Assembly: GCF_029714325.1 (NCBI RefSeq)
Contig: NZ_CP121666.1
Location: forward strand, 6,231,001 to 6,295,000
DNA from: Bradyrhizobium sp. CB1717
Lineage (GTDB): Bacteria > Pseudomonadota > Alphaproteobacteria > Rhizobiales > Xanthobacteraceae
Direction of reading: 5' to 3'
Length of the DNA stretch: 64,000 nt
Both the position numbers and the translations under genes were made by a program. Positions 53,225 to 61,447 of the stretch are shown in pieces. The notes beneath the pieces are model-generated. The model worked only from the letters and a program-made list of their open reading frames with translations, ran no database searches and was not told the DNA's origin. Each line of letters opens with the position of its first letter. Positions within the stretch are counted from its first letter, which is position 1.

Positions 53225-55618
53225 TCAGATCCGTCCCAAGGCCGTCAGGATGACCTGCGGTGTCAGGGGAATCTCGGTGATTATTGTTCCGAACGGCTTG
53301 AGCGCATCATTGACCGCGTTGGCCACTGCCGCCGCCGCGCCTGCCGTACCGGCCTCGCCCGCGCCCTTGGCGCCTAGCTCGGACTCGCGCGTCGGCGAGA
53401 CAACGTGGCCCACGTCGATGTCAGGCATTTCGCCGGACATCGGCACCAGGTAATCGGCCAGGTTGGCATTGGTCAGCTGTCCCCGGTCGTCATAGACGCA
53501 CTTTTCAAACAGCGCCGCACCAAGCCCCTGCACCACCCCACCCCTGATCTGCTCATCGACCAGCTGCGGATTGATGAGGGTGCCGCAATCCTCGACCACC
53601 CAGTGCTTGAGCAACCTGACGAAGCCGGTGTCGGTATCGACTTCGACCCAGGCGGCTTGAACGCCATTTGTGAACGCGAAAGGATAGTCACGGGGCACAT
53701 AGTGTCTTGTCGCCATCAGTTCGGGCTGGATGCCCGGCGGCAGGGTGTCGGGGCGGAAATAGACGATGCGCGCGAGCTCATCGAGTTCGATGCGCCGCGC
53801 ACCGTCGCTGACATTGACCACGGCATTGTCGATGATATCGAGTTCGGCCGGCGTCGATTGCAGAATGACGGCGGCCACATCGAGGATATTCTTGCGCAGG
53901 ATCTTCGCCGCCTGCAACGCCGCCTCGCCGCCAATGCCGGCGCCGCGCGAAGCCCAGGTGCCGCCGCCGTACGGCGTCATGTCGGTATCACCGAGGATGA
54001 CGCGGACGCGATCCATGGAAACGCCGAGGACGCTGCCCACGATCTGCGCCGTGAGTGACTGCGAGCCCTGCCCTTGCTCGGTGATGCTGGTCTGGCAGAT
54101 CACCGAACCTTGCGCATCCAGCCGCACCACCACGCCATCCTGCGACGAAATCCTGGCCCCTCCGACGCCATAGAACGCGGCGCTGGGATTGGTGACTTCG
54201 ATAAAGCTCGCGATGCCGATGCCGCGATGAATGCCCTGCTTTCGTAAGGCCGCTTGCTCGGCGCGCAGCGCCTCATAATTCATCATCTCGACGATCTTCG
54301 CCAGCGACGCATGATGCGACAACTGCTCGAACCGCAGCCCCGACGGCGAGGCACAGGGATAGGCGTCGTCGGCAATGAGATTGCGGCGGCGGATTTCCAC
54401 CGGATCCATACCGATCTTCATGGCCGCGAGATCGACCAGTCCCTCAGTCACCGAACAGGCGATGGGATGGCCGACTGCGCGGTACTGGCACATCACGTTC
54501 TTGTTCTGAAATACCACCCGCGCCCGTGCGCGATAGTTCTTGGTGGTGTAGGCGCCGCCGACGAGGTTGACGACCTGGTTGGCCTCGATCGCGCTGGTGC
54601 GCGGGTACATCGAATAAGGCCCGATGCCGGTCAGATCGTCGATCTCGAACGCCGTGATGGCGCCATCGCGCTTGACACCGATCTTTCCCTTGCAGCGATG
54701 GTCGCGGGCGTGAATGTCGGTATTGAAACTCTCGACGCGGTCGGCGACGAATTTTATCGGCCGACGCAGCAGCTTGGCCAGCGCGTATGTCGCCATCTCG
54801 TCGGCGTAGATGTGCACCTTGATGCCAAACGAGCCGCCGACGTCCTTGCAGACGACGCGGACCTGCGTCTCTCGCAGACCCAAATGCAGTGCCGCGATGT
54901 TCTGCACCATATGCGGGGCCTGCGTGCCCTGATAGATCGTGAGCCGCGCTTCCGCGGCATCCCAGTCGGCAACGACCGAACGCGGCTCCAGCGTCACGCC
55001 GGTGTGGCGGCCGAAGATGAATTCGGCCTCGACCACTTCATCGGAACCGGCGAAGGCTTGATCCACCGCGCCTGCGTCGAGGATGCGTTCGAACGCCAGA
55101 TTGTCGCCAAGCGAGGCGTGAATGACCGGTGTCGCCGGATCGAGCGCCGTGCGCATGTCGGTGACGGCTTCGAGTTCCCTATACTCGACCGCAACATGCT
55201 CCACGGCATCTTCGGCCGCCGCCCGGCTCGTCGCCACGATGGCGGCCAGCGCCTCGCCTTGCCAGCAGGCCCTGTCGACCGCGATCGCCGATTGTGGCGC
55301 GGATTTGAGGCCCTTGAGATGGGAGAGCACGCCGATCCACGGCGTGATGACGTCCGCAAGCTCTTTGCCCGTGACGACAGCGATCACGCCCGGCATCCGC
55401 CTTGCTGCGGCGGCGTCGATGCTTACGATCTCCGCATGCGCATGCGACGAGCGCAAGAACACGACATGCGCCATTCGCGGCAGCTCCATGTCGCTGACAT
55501 AGCTGCCGCGCCCCTGCAGCAGCCGCTCGAGATTCGGCCGGGGCACCGTCTTGCCGATATAGGAGTTCGGCCGGTCCAGGACCGACAGCCGCTGGGGATT
55601 GCTGCGGATCGAGCTCAT
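53225..55618 (-). CDS. molybdenum hydroxylase large subunit, xanthine dehydrogenase family (unsplit)
   Basis: 797 residues from the ATG at 55618 inside the stop of the 2Fe-2S gene. Complete large subunit: IGKTVPRPNLERLLQGRGSY at the N-terminus (CoxL-like), VGGSFGIKVHIYADEMATYA, the active-site loop MCQYRAVGHPIACSVTEG, EQGQGSQSLTAQIVGSVLGV, and GAKGAGEAGTAGAAAAVANA with the catalytic glutamate near residue 755. The active-site loop lacks the Cys of form I CO dehydrogenase (AYRCSFR), so CO oxidation is unlikely. It hydroxylates an unidentified, probably heterocyclic, substrate. Confidence 0.93.
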   Translation of the reverse strand: MSSIRSNPQRLSVLDRPNSYIGKTVPRPNLERLLQGRGSYVSDMELPRMAHVVFLRSSHAHAEIVSIDAAAARRMPGVIAVVTGKELADVITPWIGVLSHLKGLKSAPQSAIAVDRACWQGEALAAIVATSRAAAEDAVEHVAVEYRELEAVTDMRTALDPATPVIHASLGDNLAFERILDAGAVDQAFAGSDEVVEAEFIFGRHTGVTLEPRSVVADWDAAEARLTIYQGTQAPHMVQNIAALHLGLRETQVRVVCKDVGGSFGIKVHIYADEMATYALAKLLRRPIKFVADRVESFNTDIHARDHRCKGKIGVKRDGAITAFEIDDLTGIGPYSMYPRTSAIEANQVVNLVGGAYTTKNYRARARVVFQNKNVMCQYRAVGHPIACSVTEGLVDLAAMKIGMDPVEIRRRNLIADDAYPCASPSGLRFEQLSHHASLAKIVEMMNYEALRAEQAALRKQGIHRGIGIASFIEVTNPSAAFYGVGGARISSQDGVVVRLDAQGSVICQTSITEQGQGSQSLTAQIVGSVLGVSMDRVRVILGDTDMTPYGGGTWASRGAGIGGEAALQAAKILRKNILDVAAVILQSTPAELDIIDNAVVNVSDGARRIELDELARIVYFRPDTLPPGIQPELMATRHYVPRDYPFAFTNGVQAAWVEVDTDTGFVRLLKHWVVEDCGTLINPQLVDEQIRGGVVQGLGAALFEKCVYDDRGQLTNANLADYLVPMSGEMPDIDVGHVVSPTRESELGAKGAGEAGTAGAAAAVANAVNDALKPFGTIITEIPLTPQVILTALGRI

Positions 55619-56100
55619 GCCTTCGGCTCCATCCGCGCCCGTGCGGTCGTCTCGATCGCGTCGATGATGGCGTGATAACCGGTGCAACGGCAGTAATTGC
55701 CCGAGAGATGCTCGCGGATCTCCTCTCGCGCAGGCGTTCGGTTCTCACGCAACAGATCCTGCGCCGCCATCAGCATGCCCGGCGTGCAGAAGCCGCATTG
55801 CAGCGCATTGCGGTCGCGAAACGCCGCCTGCAGGTCGGCGATCTCGCCGGAGTCGGACAGGCCCTCGATCGTCTCGACCACGGCGCCATTCGCCTGCACC
55901 GCCAGCATCAGGCAGGAGCGCACGATCTCGCCGCCGACGCGCACCGTGCAAGCTCCGCATACACCATGCTCACATCCGAGATGCGTGCCCGTCAGTTTCA
56001 GATGTTCGCGCAGGAAATCCGCAAGATTGAGCCGCGGCAAGACATGCGCCTCCGCGTGTTCGCCGTTGACCGTGACTGAGATTGCCACTGGAGCCGTCAC
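55615..56100 (-). CDS. molybdenum hydroxylase 2Fe-2S (small) subunit
   Basis: 161 residues from the GTG at 56100, which overlaps the FAD-subunit stop (GTGA) with GGAGG 6 nt upstream. Cysteine sets GCEHGVCGACTVRVGG and CGFCTPGMLMAAQDLLREN plus GNYCRCTGY bind the two [2Fe-2S] clusters. Normal length. Gene order here is FAD, 2Fe-2S, large subunit on the minus strand. Confidence 0.94.
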   Translation of the reverse strand: MTAPVAISVTVNGEHAEAHVLPRLNLADFLREHLKLTGTHLGCEHGVCGACTVRVGGEIVRSCLMLAVQANGAVVETIEGLSDSGEIADLQAAFRDRNALQCGFCTPGMLMAAQDLLRENRTPAREEIREHLSGNYCRCTGYHAIIDAIETTARARMEPKA

Positions 56101-56978
56101 GCACGTCCTCCGATGTTGAGATCGGGACGTTTCAGAAGCGAAGCGACGCAGCACGCCAGCAACACTCTTGCGAGATGCCGGCGCATTGCCGGCGTCGCCT
56201 GCTGATCCTCATGCGGATCAAGCTCACGTGAAAGGGCGTCGGAGGTCTCGGCGAGCAGTGTGGGCGTGACCGTAGCGCCAGCCAGTTTGCCGGCAGCCTT
56301 CGCCAGGACGGGCTTGTCGCCGACGGCGAAATAGCCGAGCCGGAGGTCGGCGATCCGATCGCCCTGCAGCACTGCCTGTGCCGCAAGGCCGACGATCGCA
56401 TAGTCGCCGTGCCGCCGCGCAAACTCCTGGAAGAAATGCGCCGAGCCGGTACGGGCGACTGGCAGTTCGATGGCGACCAGCAGATCCTGCGGTGCGAGCT
56501 GCGTCTCGTAAATACCGGTGAAAAAATCCGCTGCAGCAATCCGCCGCTCGCCGCCGGGGCCGTGCACGACGATCGTCGCACCCAGCGCCAGCATGCAGGC
56601 GGGCAGTTCGGATGCCGGGTCGGCCTGCGCGAGGCTACCGCCGATGGTACCCCGGTTGCGAATGGCGGGGTGCGCTACATGCGCCGCTGCCGCCCCGAGC
56701 AGCGGCGCACATTTCACAATGTCGGATGATTTCAGGAGGTCGGCATGCCGGGTCAGCGCGCCGATGACGAGCGTATCACCCTTGACCGCGATCCCGCGTA
56801 ATTCGGCGAGATCGCCGATATCGACGATCACTTCCGGCGCAACCAGCCGTAGATTCATCGCGGGGATCAGGCTTTGCCCGCCCGAAAGCACCCTCGCTTT
56901 CTCTCCGTGCACGGCAAGCAGCTCCAGCGCATTGGCAACGCTGGTCGCGCGTGCATAGGCGAAAGCCGCGGCTTTCAT
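56097..56978 (-). CDS. molybdenum hydroxylase FAD-binding (medium) subunit
   Basis: 293 residues starting MKAAAFAYARATSVANALEL. FAD motifs ARVLSGGQSLIPAMNLRLVA near residue 32 and IRNRGTIGGSLAQADPASEL near 108. The C-terminal domain with RRHGDYAIVGLAAQAVLQ is complete. First gene of an eight-gene minus-strand operon running to 48472, tightly spaced throughout. Transcription starts from the 174-bp region shared with the divergent LLM oxidoreductase gene. Confidence 0.92.
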   Translation of the reverse strand: MKAAAFAYARATSVANALELLAVHGEKARVLSGGQSLIPAMNLRLVAPEVIVDIGDLAELRGIAVKGDTLVIGALTRHADLLKSSDIVKCAPLLGAAAAHVAHPAIRNRGTIGGSLAQADPASELPACMLALGATIVVHGPGGERRIAAADFFTGIYETQLAPQDLLVAIELPVARTGSAHFFQEFARRHGDYAIVGLAAQAVLQGDRIADLRLGYFAVGDKPVLAKAAGKLAGATVTPTLLAETSDALSRELDPHEDQQATPAMRRHLARVLLACCVASLLKRPDLNIGGRA

Positions 56979-57152
56979 TCAGGCAAGCCCCTCCCCGGAA
57001 CTGCTTTTCTGCTTTTGAGGGGATTAGAGGGTGGGACAATTCGAAGGTCAAGCGACTAGATTTCGCAGTCTTTTCGACTTTCGGACTTGCCTTGATCGGC
57101 CGGCCGACGCACGCTCCCGCCAACAAAAACAGCTCGGGGAGGCACAGCAATC
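56979..57152. promoter_or_regulatory. divergent promoter region of the second catabolic module
   Basis: 174 bp between the FAD subunit gene (minus) and the LLM gene (plus). It must hold promoters for both. A GGGGAGG ribosome site precedes the LLM start. No convincing palindrome or -35/-10 pair was found by eye. Confidence 0.5.
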
Positions 57153-58259
57153 ATGAAGCTTGGGTTCTTCACGATGCCGATCCATCCCCTGGACAAGGAT
57201 TGGCGGCAATCCCTGAAGGAGGATCGGGAAGCCTTCCTGCTGGCGGACGAGCTCGGATTTTCGGAGGCCTATGTCGGCGAGCACGTCACCGACCGCGCCG
57301 AAAACATCACGTCCTGCGTCGCTTTCATCGCCTGGCTTGCCGCCGCCACCAAGCAGATCAAGCTCGGCACCGGCACGGTCAACATGCCGAACAGCCATCC
57401 GGCTGCAATTGCCGCCTCCATCGCAATGCTCGACCACATGCTCGACGGCCGGCTGATCTTCGGCATCAGCCCGGGCGGCCTGCTGTCGGACGCCGAGCTG
57501 TTTGGCAATCTCGAGGCCGATCGCAATGCGATGTTCCTGGAGGCGATCAACCAGGTGCTGGCAATCTGGGAGGGCAAGCCGCCCTATAATCTCGCAGGCC
57601 AATACTGGAACATCTCGATCGAAAAGACCCTGATTGAGGACATCGGTCAGGGCTTTATCGCAAAGCCGCTGCAGCGTCCGCATCCGCCGATCGTGGTCAC
57701 GGCCGTCGCGCCCTTCTCCAAGGGCGTTACCGAGGCGGCCGCACGCGGCTGGGAACCGATTTCCGCCAACTTCCTGATGCCGGCGTGGGTTAAGAGCCAC
57801 TGGCCGAAATATGTCGAGGGCTGCGACCGCGCCCGCCGTCCGGCGGATCCCGCCAACTGGCGCGTGGCCAAGAGCGTATTCGTTGCCAAGGATGCCGCTA
57901 CCGCCAAGGCCTACGCAACCGACCCTAACGGACCTTACGTCTACTACTATCGCTCGCTCTTCACCAAGCTGAAGCGGAGTGGCCGCATCGAGCTGTTCAA
58001 GACCCGGCGCGACCAGCCCGACGATGAGGTGACGCTGGAGTCGATCTGCGAAAAGCTCATCATCTACGGCACACCGGATAGCGTTGCCGACCAGTTGCTG
58101 GCTTTCCAGGAAGAAGTCGGCGTCTTCGGCACGCTCCTCTACGCCGGCAAGGACTGGCGCGACCGCGAGGCCGGCCGTCGCTCTATGATCCTGATGGCCG
58201 AGCAAGTCATGCCACGCGTCAACGCCGCCTCTGCCCGAAGCCGCGACGCCGCAGGTTGA
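57153..58259 (+). CDS. LLM-class flavin-dependent monooxygenase
   Basis: 368 residues. Luciferase-like pattern: MKLGFFTMPIHPLDKDWRQS, EAYVGEHVTDRAENITSCVA (the W/YxxEHH-type position), LGTGTVNMPNSHPAAIAASI, GRLIFGISPGGLLSDAELFG, then the C-terminal GTPDSVADQLLAFQEEVG. These FMNH2-dependent enzymes insert oxygen into C-N, C-S or ketone bonds and need a flavin reductase, not encoded next to it. Divergent from a molybdenum hydroxylase, it probably acts on the hydroxylated ring. Followed by the deacetylase-like gene in the same transcript. Confidence 0.9.
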   Translation: MKLGFFTMPIHPLDKDWRQSLKEDREAFLLADELGFSEAYVGEHVTDRAENITSCVAFIAWLAAATKQIKLGTGTVNMPNSHPAAIAASIAMLDHMLDGRLIFGISPGGLLSDAELFGNLEADRNAMFLEAINQVLAIWEGKPPYNLAGQYWNISIEKTLIEDIGQGFIAKPLQRPHPPIVVTAVAPFSKGVTEAAARGWEPISANFLMPAWVKSHWPKYVEGCDRARRPADPANWRVAKSVFVAKDAATAKAYATDPNGPYVYYYRSLFTKLKRSGRIELFKTRRDQPDDEVTLESICEKLIIYGTPDSVADQLLAFQEEVGVFGTLLYAGKDWRDREAGRRSMILMAEQVMPRVNAASARSRDAAG

Positions 58260-58264
58260 GCGCA

Positions 58265-59140
58265 ATGGTTCTCTCCGATCGCATCCCCTATCTGGCGCAG
58301 GTCGACCGCCCGAAGCTCGAGCTGCCCGGCGGCAAGAGGCTTGCCGTCTGGGTCATCCTCAATGTCGAGGAATGGCGGATCGAGAACGCCATGCCTCGTA
58401 CCGTGCTATCGCCGCCGATGGGACAGCCGCTATTGCCGGACGTGCCGAACTGGTCGTGGCATGAATACGGGATGCGCGCGGGTTTCTGGCGCCAGTTCAA
58501 GGCTCTCACCGAGCGCAACATCCCGGTAACGCTCGCCATCAACGGCAATGTCTGCAACTCCTATCCCCGCGTCGCCTCGGCCGCGCTGGAAGCCGGATTC
58601 GAGTTCATGGGCCACGGTTTCCTGCAGGGGCCGATGCACAAGCTCGACAACCAGACCGACGCGATCGAGCGTGCGGTCGACACCATCGCCAAGTTCACCG
58701 GCAAGCCACCGCGCTCATGGGAGAGCCCTGGCCTCACTGAAACCGAGGCAACGCTCGATCTGCTCCGCCTCAACGGCATCGAATATGTCGCGGACTGGGT
58801 GATCGACGACTTGCCGCAGGATATCGCCACGCCCCACGGCACCATCACCACCATCCCCTACTCGGTGGAGACCAACGACATTGTCATCCATGCGCTGCAG
58901 CATTTGCCGTCCGAGCAGTTTTTGAAGCGCTGCACCGACCAGTTCGACCGCCTTTATCTCGAAGGCGCCGATAATGCGCGGGTCATGGCGATCTCGATCC
59001 ATCCTTACATCACCGGCGTGCCGCACCGGATCAAATATCTGGAGGCGCTGCTCGATCATGTCATCTGCCATGAGGGCGTCGCCCTGATGACCGCAAGCGA
59101 AATCGGCGACTGGTATCGCGCCGAGACGGCGGGGAAATAG
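58265..59140 (+). CDS. polysaccharide deacetylase-fold hydrolase, PuuE/allantoinase-like
   Basis: 291 residues from the ATG at 58265 (a TTG at 58256 would overlap the previous stop and is an alternative). RLAVWVILNVEEWRIENAMP and WSWHEYGMRAGFWRQFKALT are the features that set PuuE-type allantoinases apart from sugar deacetylases; GFEFMGHGFLQGPMHKLDNQ carries the H-x-F/H-type segment and ISIHPYITGVPHRI the C-terminal histidine. No signal peptide, so it works in the cytoplasm. It probably opens a cyclic amide or ureide formed by the neighbouring oxidases. Confidence 0.85.
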   Translation: MVLSDRIPYLAQVDRPKLELPGGKRLAVWVILNVEEWRIENAMPRTVLSPPMGQPLLPDVPNWSWHEYGMRAGFWRQFKALTERNIPVTLAINGNVCNSYPRVASAALEAGFEFMGHGFLQGPMHKLDNQTDAIERAVDTIAKFTGKPPRSWESPGLTETEATLDLLRLNGIEYVADWVIDDLPQDIATPHGTITTIPYSVETNDIVIHALQHLPSEQFLKRCTDQFDRLYLEGADNARVMAISIHPYITGVPHRIKYLEALLDHVICHEGVALMTASEIGDWYRAETAGK

Positions 59141-59275
59141 CACGTATCTATTTGCTATCGACGGGATGCGTTCGCTCTGCTGATCGACGAGCCGGGTCTG
59201 CGCGACGAGCCCAATCGATGCTGGTTGTCGTTTTCCTCTCTCCATCGTTGGAGGACGGTGCTCGCTCCGATCGGG

Positions 59276-60037
59276 TCAGCGGATTTCATTCACATAGCGA
59301 TGGCGCGCGGTAGTCGCGCGATGCTCGCTGAGAAGCGCCAATGCGCCGGTCTGATCGTAGGCCTCTTCGTGAATGACGAGGACGGCGCTTGGCGATCGCA
59401 AGCCGAGCAGGCGCCGGTCTTTTGCGTCCGCGAGCTCTGCCGACAATTTTTCGCGAACTGCGGCAACGCGGATGCCGTAGACGTCGAGCAGATGAAGGTA
59501 GAGAAGCGCCGGCACGCGTGCCGGTTCGCGCGGAAAATCGGGCACGCGACGCGCGAGCAGCTTGATCTGCGAATGCATCACCGGCACGCTACCGACTCTG
59601 CGGATGCGATCGAGGCACAGCAGCGGCTCACCCGCCGGCTCCGAAAAGAGCGTAGCTTCCTCGGCGCCTGCCGGCCGTATTGTCATGGACAAGACCTCAG
59701 GGACGGAGCGCTGCAGGCCGCCATCCTCGCCGTGCAAGCGGAAGTACTGAAAGAAGAAGCGCAGGCTATGCTGCGGAGCACGGCCGGTGACGACAGTTCC
59801 GGTCTTGCGACGGCGCACCAGCATGCCGTCGGCCGTCAGATCCGCCAGCGCCCGGCGAATGGTGCCAACCGCAACACCATACCGTGTTGCAAGCGCAACC
59901 TCGCCGGGGAGCACCGTACCCGGAGCCAGCTCTCCAACCAGGATCGCCTCGGCGATCTGACGCTTGACGTGCTCGTACAGGGGAACCGGCAGGCTCGACG
60001 AGCCCGTCACCGCCGCTTTTGCCTGTTTACCGGTCAC
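59276..60037 (-). CDS. GntR-family regulator, HutC/UTRA type
   Basis: 253 residues from the GTG at 60037 (GAGG 5-6 nt before it); the frame extends to a TTG at 60118 but that would reach into the divergent gene's start. N-terminal winged helix: LYEHVKRQIAEAILVGELAP, LPGEVALATRYGVAVGTIRR, DLTADGMLVRRRKTGTVV. The C-terminal half is a UTRA ligand domain (EPLLCLDRIRRVGSVPVMH, LLDVYGIRVAAVREKLSAEL). Divergent from the M20 hydrolase and Dpp-type importer, it most likely represses them until its ligand is present. Confidence 0.9.
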   Translation of the reverse strand: MTGKQAKAAVTGSSSLPVPLYEHVKRQIAEAILVGELAPGTVLPGEVALATRYGVAVGTIRRALADLTADGMLVRRRKTGTVVTGRAPQHSLRFFFQYFRLHGEDGGLQRSVPEVLSMTIRPAGAEEATLFSEPAGEPLLCLDRIRRVGSVPVMHSQIKLLARRVPDFPREPARVPALLYLHLLDVYGIRVAAVREKLSAELADAKDRRLLGLRSPSAVLVIHEEAYDQTGALALLSEHRATTARHRYVNEIR

Positions 60038-60090
60038 GTCTGCCTCATTCTTTGGAATTGACAGCAATCGGTTCTCATCGTGTATTTCTT

Positions 60091-60104
60091 TATAGAATAT
60101 AGAA
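60091..60104. promoter_or_regulatory. candidate GntR operator (TATAGAA direct repeat)
   Basis: Two consecutive TATAGAA heptamers stand in an AT-rich island between the divergent GntR and M20 genes; TTCT-TTAT-AGAA just overlapping them is also a small inverted repeat. The patch lies 15-28 nt before the M20 start and could equally be a -10 box. Confidence 0.4.
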
Positions 60105-60118
60105 ATGAGCCGCCGCAA

Positions 60119-61429
60119 ATGGTTTCTCCGCCCATCCGTCCAGGGCAGTCCGGGCTAAGCCTGGGATTCGCCGAGATCGAACGTGCCGCCGAAAGCGCGG
60201 TCGACGATCTTGCGCGGATGGTCGCGGTCGACACGACCTTCCCGCCCGGTGCGGGCTACCAGGCCTTTGCCGGATTGATGGAGAGCTTCGTCGCGCCGCT
60301 TGGCCTCGAGTGCCGGCGCATCGATGTGCCTGAGCATCTGTGGCGTGTCCATGGCGGCCCGGCGCAAGGCGCGCGCACCAATCTCATCGCACGCCGCCGC
60401 TCCGGCAGACCGGTGCTGGGCTTGTATTTTCATGTCGATACCGTGCCGGCTGCGCCGGGCTGGGCCACCGATCCGCTGCACTTGACGCGCGAAGGCGACC
60501 GTCTGATCGGCATCGGTTCAGCCGACATGAAAGGTACGATTGCGGCCGTGCTGCTGGCGCTGCGCGCCGCCGACCGAACCGGCCTGCCGCTCGGCTATGA
60601 TCCGATGCTGCTGTTCTGCACCGACGAGGAAGGCGGGCTCTATCCCGGTGTCCGCTATCTCGCGGACCAGGGTTTGCTCGAGGGGCACATCCTCAACTTC
60701 AACGGCGCGGCGGCGCCTCGCATCTGGGCCGGCTGTTTCGGGCTCTTCACGCTTCTGGTGAAAGTCCATGGCCGGACGGTTCATGCGAGCGAAGCGGCAA
60801 ATGCCGGAAGCGGCGCCAACGCCATCGAGGCCGCGCTGCCGATCCTCAATGCGCTCGCCGCCTTGAAGCCTGACATCGCACAGCGCATGTCCGCCCTGCC
60901 CGCTCCGCCCGGCGCGACGCGCCCGCTTGCCGCACAGCTCGACATATCCGCCGCGCATGGCGGCCAGTGCGGTGGCCAGATTCCCTCGCGGTTCGAGATC
61001 CTGATCTGCCGCCGTTACGCGCCGGAGGAGGACTTCCTCGCCGCGCGTCGCGAGATCGAGGATGCGATCCGCAAGGCCGCGCCGCTGGCCGAGATCGAGA
61101 TCGTCCTCACCGGTCACCTGATGCCGACGTCGGATCCGACCGGCCCGCACTGGCCGCGTTGGCAGGACGCGCTGTCGGCCGGCTTCGGCTACGCACCCGA
61201 CGAATTCGCCAAATGGGGCGCGACGAGCTGTTCCGATTTCGGCTGGGTGCAGGCGACCGGCATGCAGGAGATCCTTCTGACGGGCCTTGGTCGGCCGGAC
61301 AGCCGCATTCACGCGCCCGGCGAATTCACCACGCTCCCCGACATCGTCGCGCTCGCGAAGTCGGTCCTGGCGTACCTCTCCGCCGAGTTCCGTCCCGATC
61401 TTTCGCCCGAAGCAATCGCCATTCGCTAA
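60119..61429 (+). CDS. M20-family metallohydrolase (ArgE/DapE type)
   Basis: 436 residues from the ATG at 60119 (the frame is open from a GTG at 60080). The motifs are VLGLYFHVDTVPAAPGWATD (first metal ligands), GSADMKGTIAAVLLALRAAD with the bridging Asp, and LLFCTDEEGGLYPGV with the catalytic Glu-Glu. A late PDSRIHAPGEF supplies the last ligand histidine. Family members remove acyl groups from amino acids or cleave carbamoyl or peptide bonds. Followed 18 bp on by a Dpp-type importer, so it probably processes the imported peptide-like or N-acyl compound. Confidence 0.9.
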   Translation: MVSPPIRPGQSGLSLGFAEIERAAESAVDDLARMVAVDTTFPPGAGYQAFAGLMESFVAPLGLECRRIDVPEHLWRVHGGPAQGARTNLIARRRSGRPVLGLYFHVDTVPAAPGWATDPLHLTREGDRLIGIGSADMKGTIAAVLLALRAADRTGLPLGYDPMLLFCTDEEGGLYPGVRYLADQGLLEGHILNFNGAAAPRIWAGCFGLFTLLVKVHGRTVHASEAANAGSGANAIEAALPILNALAALKPDIAQRMSALPAPPGATRPLAAQLDISAAHGGQCGGQIPSRFEILICRRYAPEEDFLAARREIEDAIRKAAPLAEIEIVLTGHLMPTSDPTGPHWPRWQDALSAGFGYAPDEFAKWGATSCSDFGWVQATGMQEILLTGLGRPDSRIHAPGEFTTLPDIVALAKSVLAYLSAEFRPDLSPEAIAIR

Positions 61430-61447
61430 CTCGAGGAGCCTACTGCC

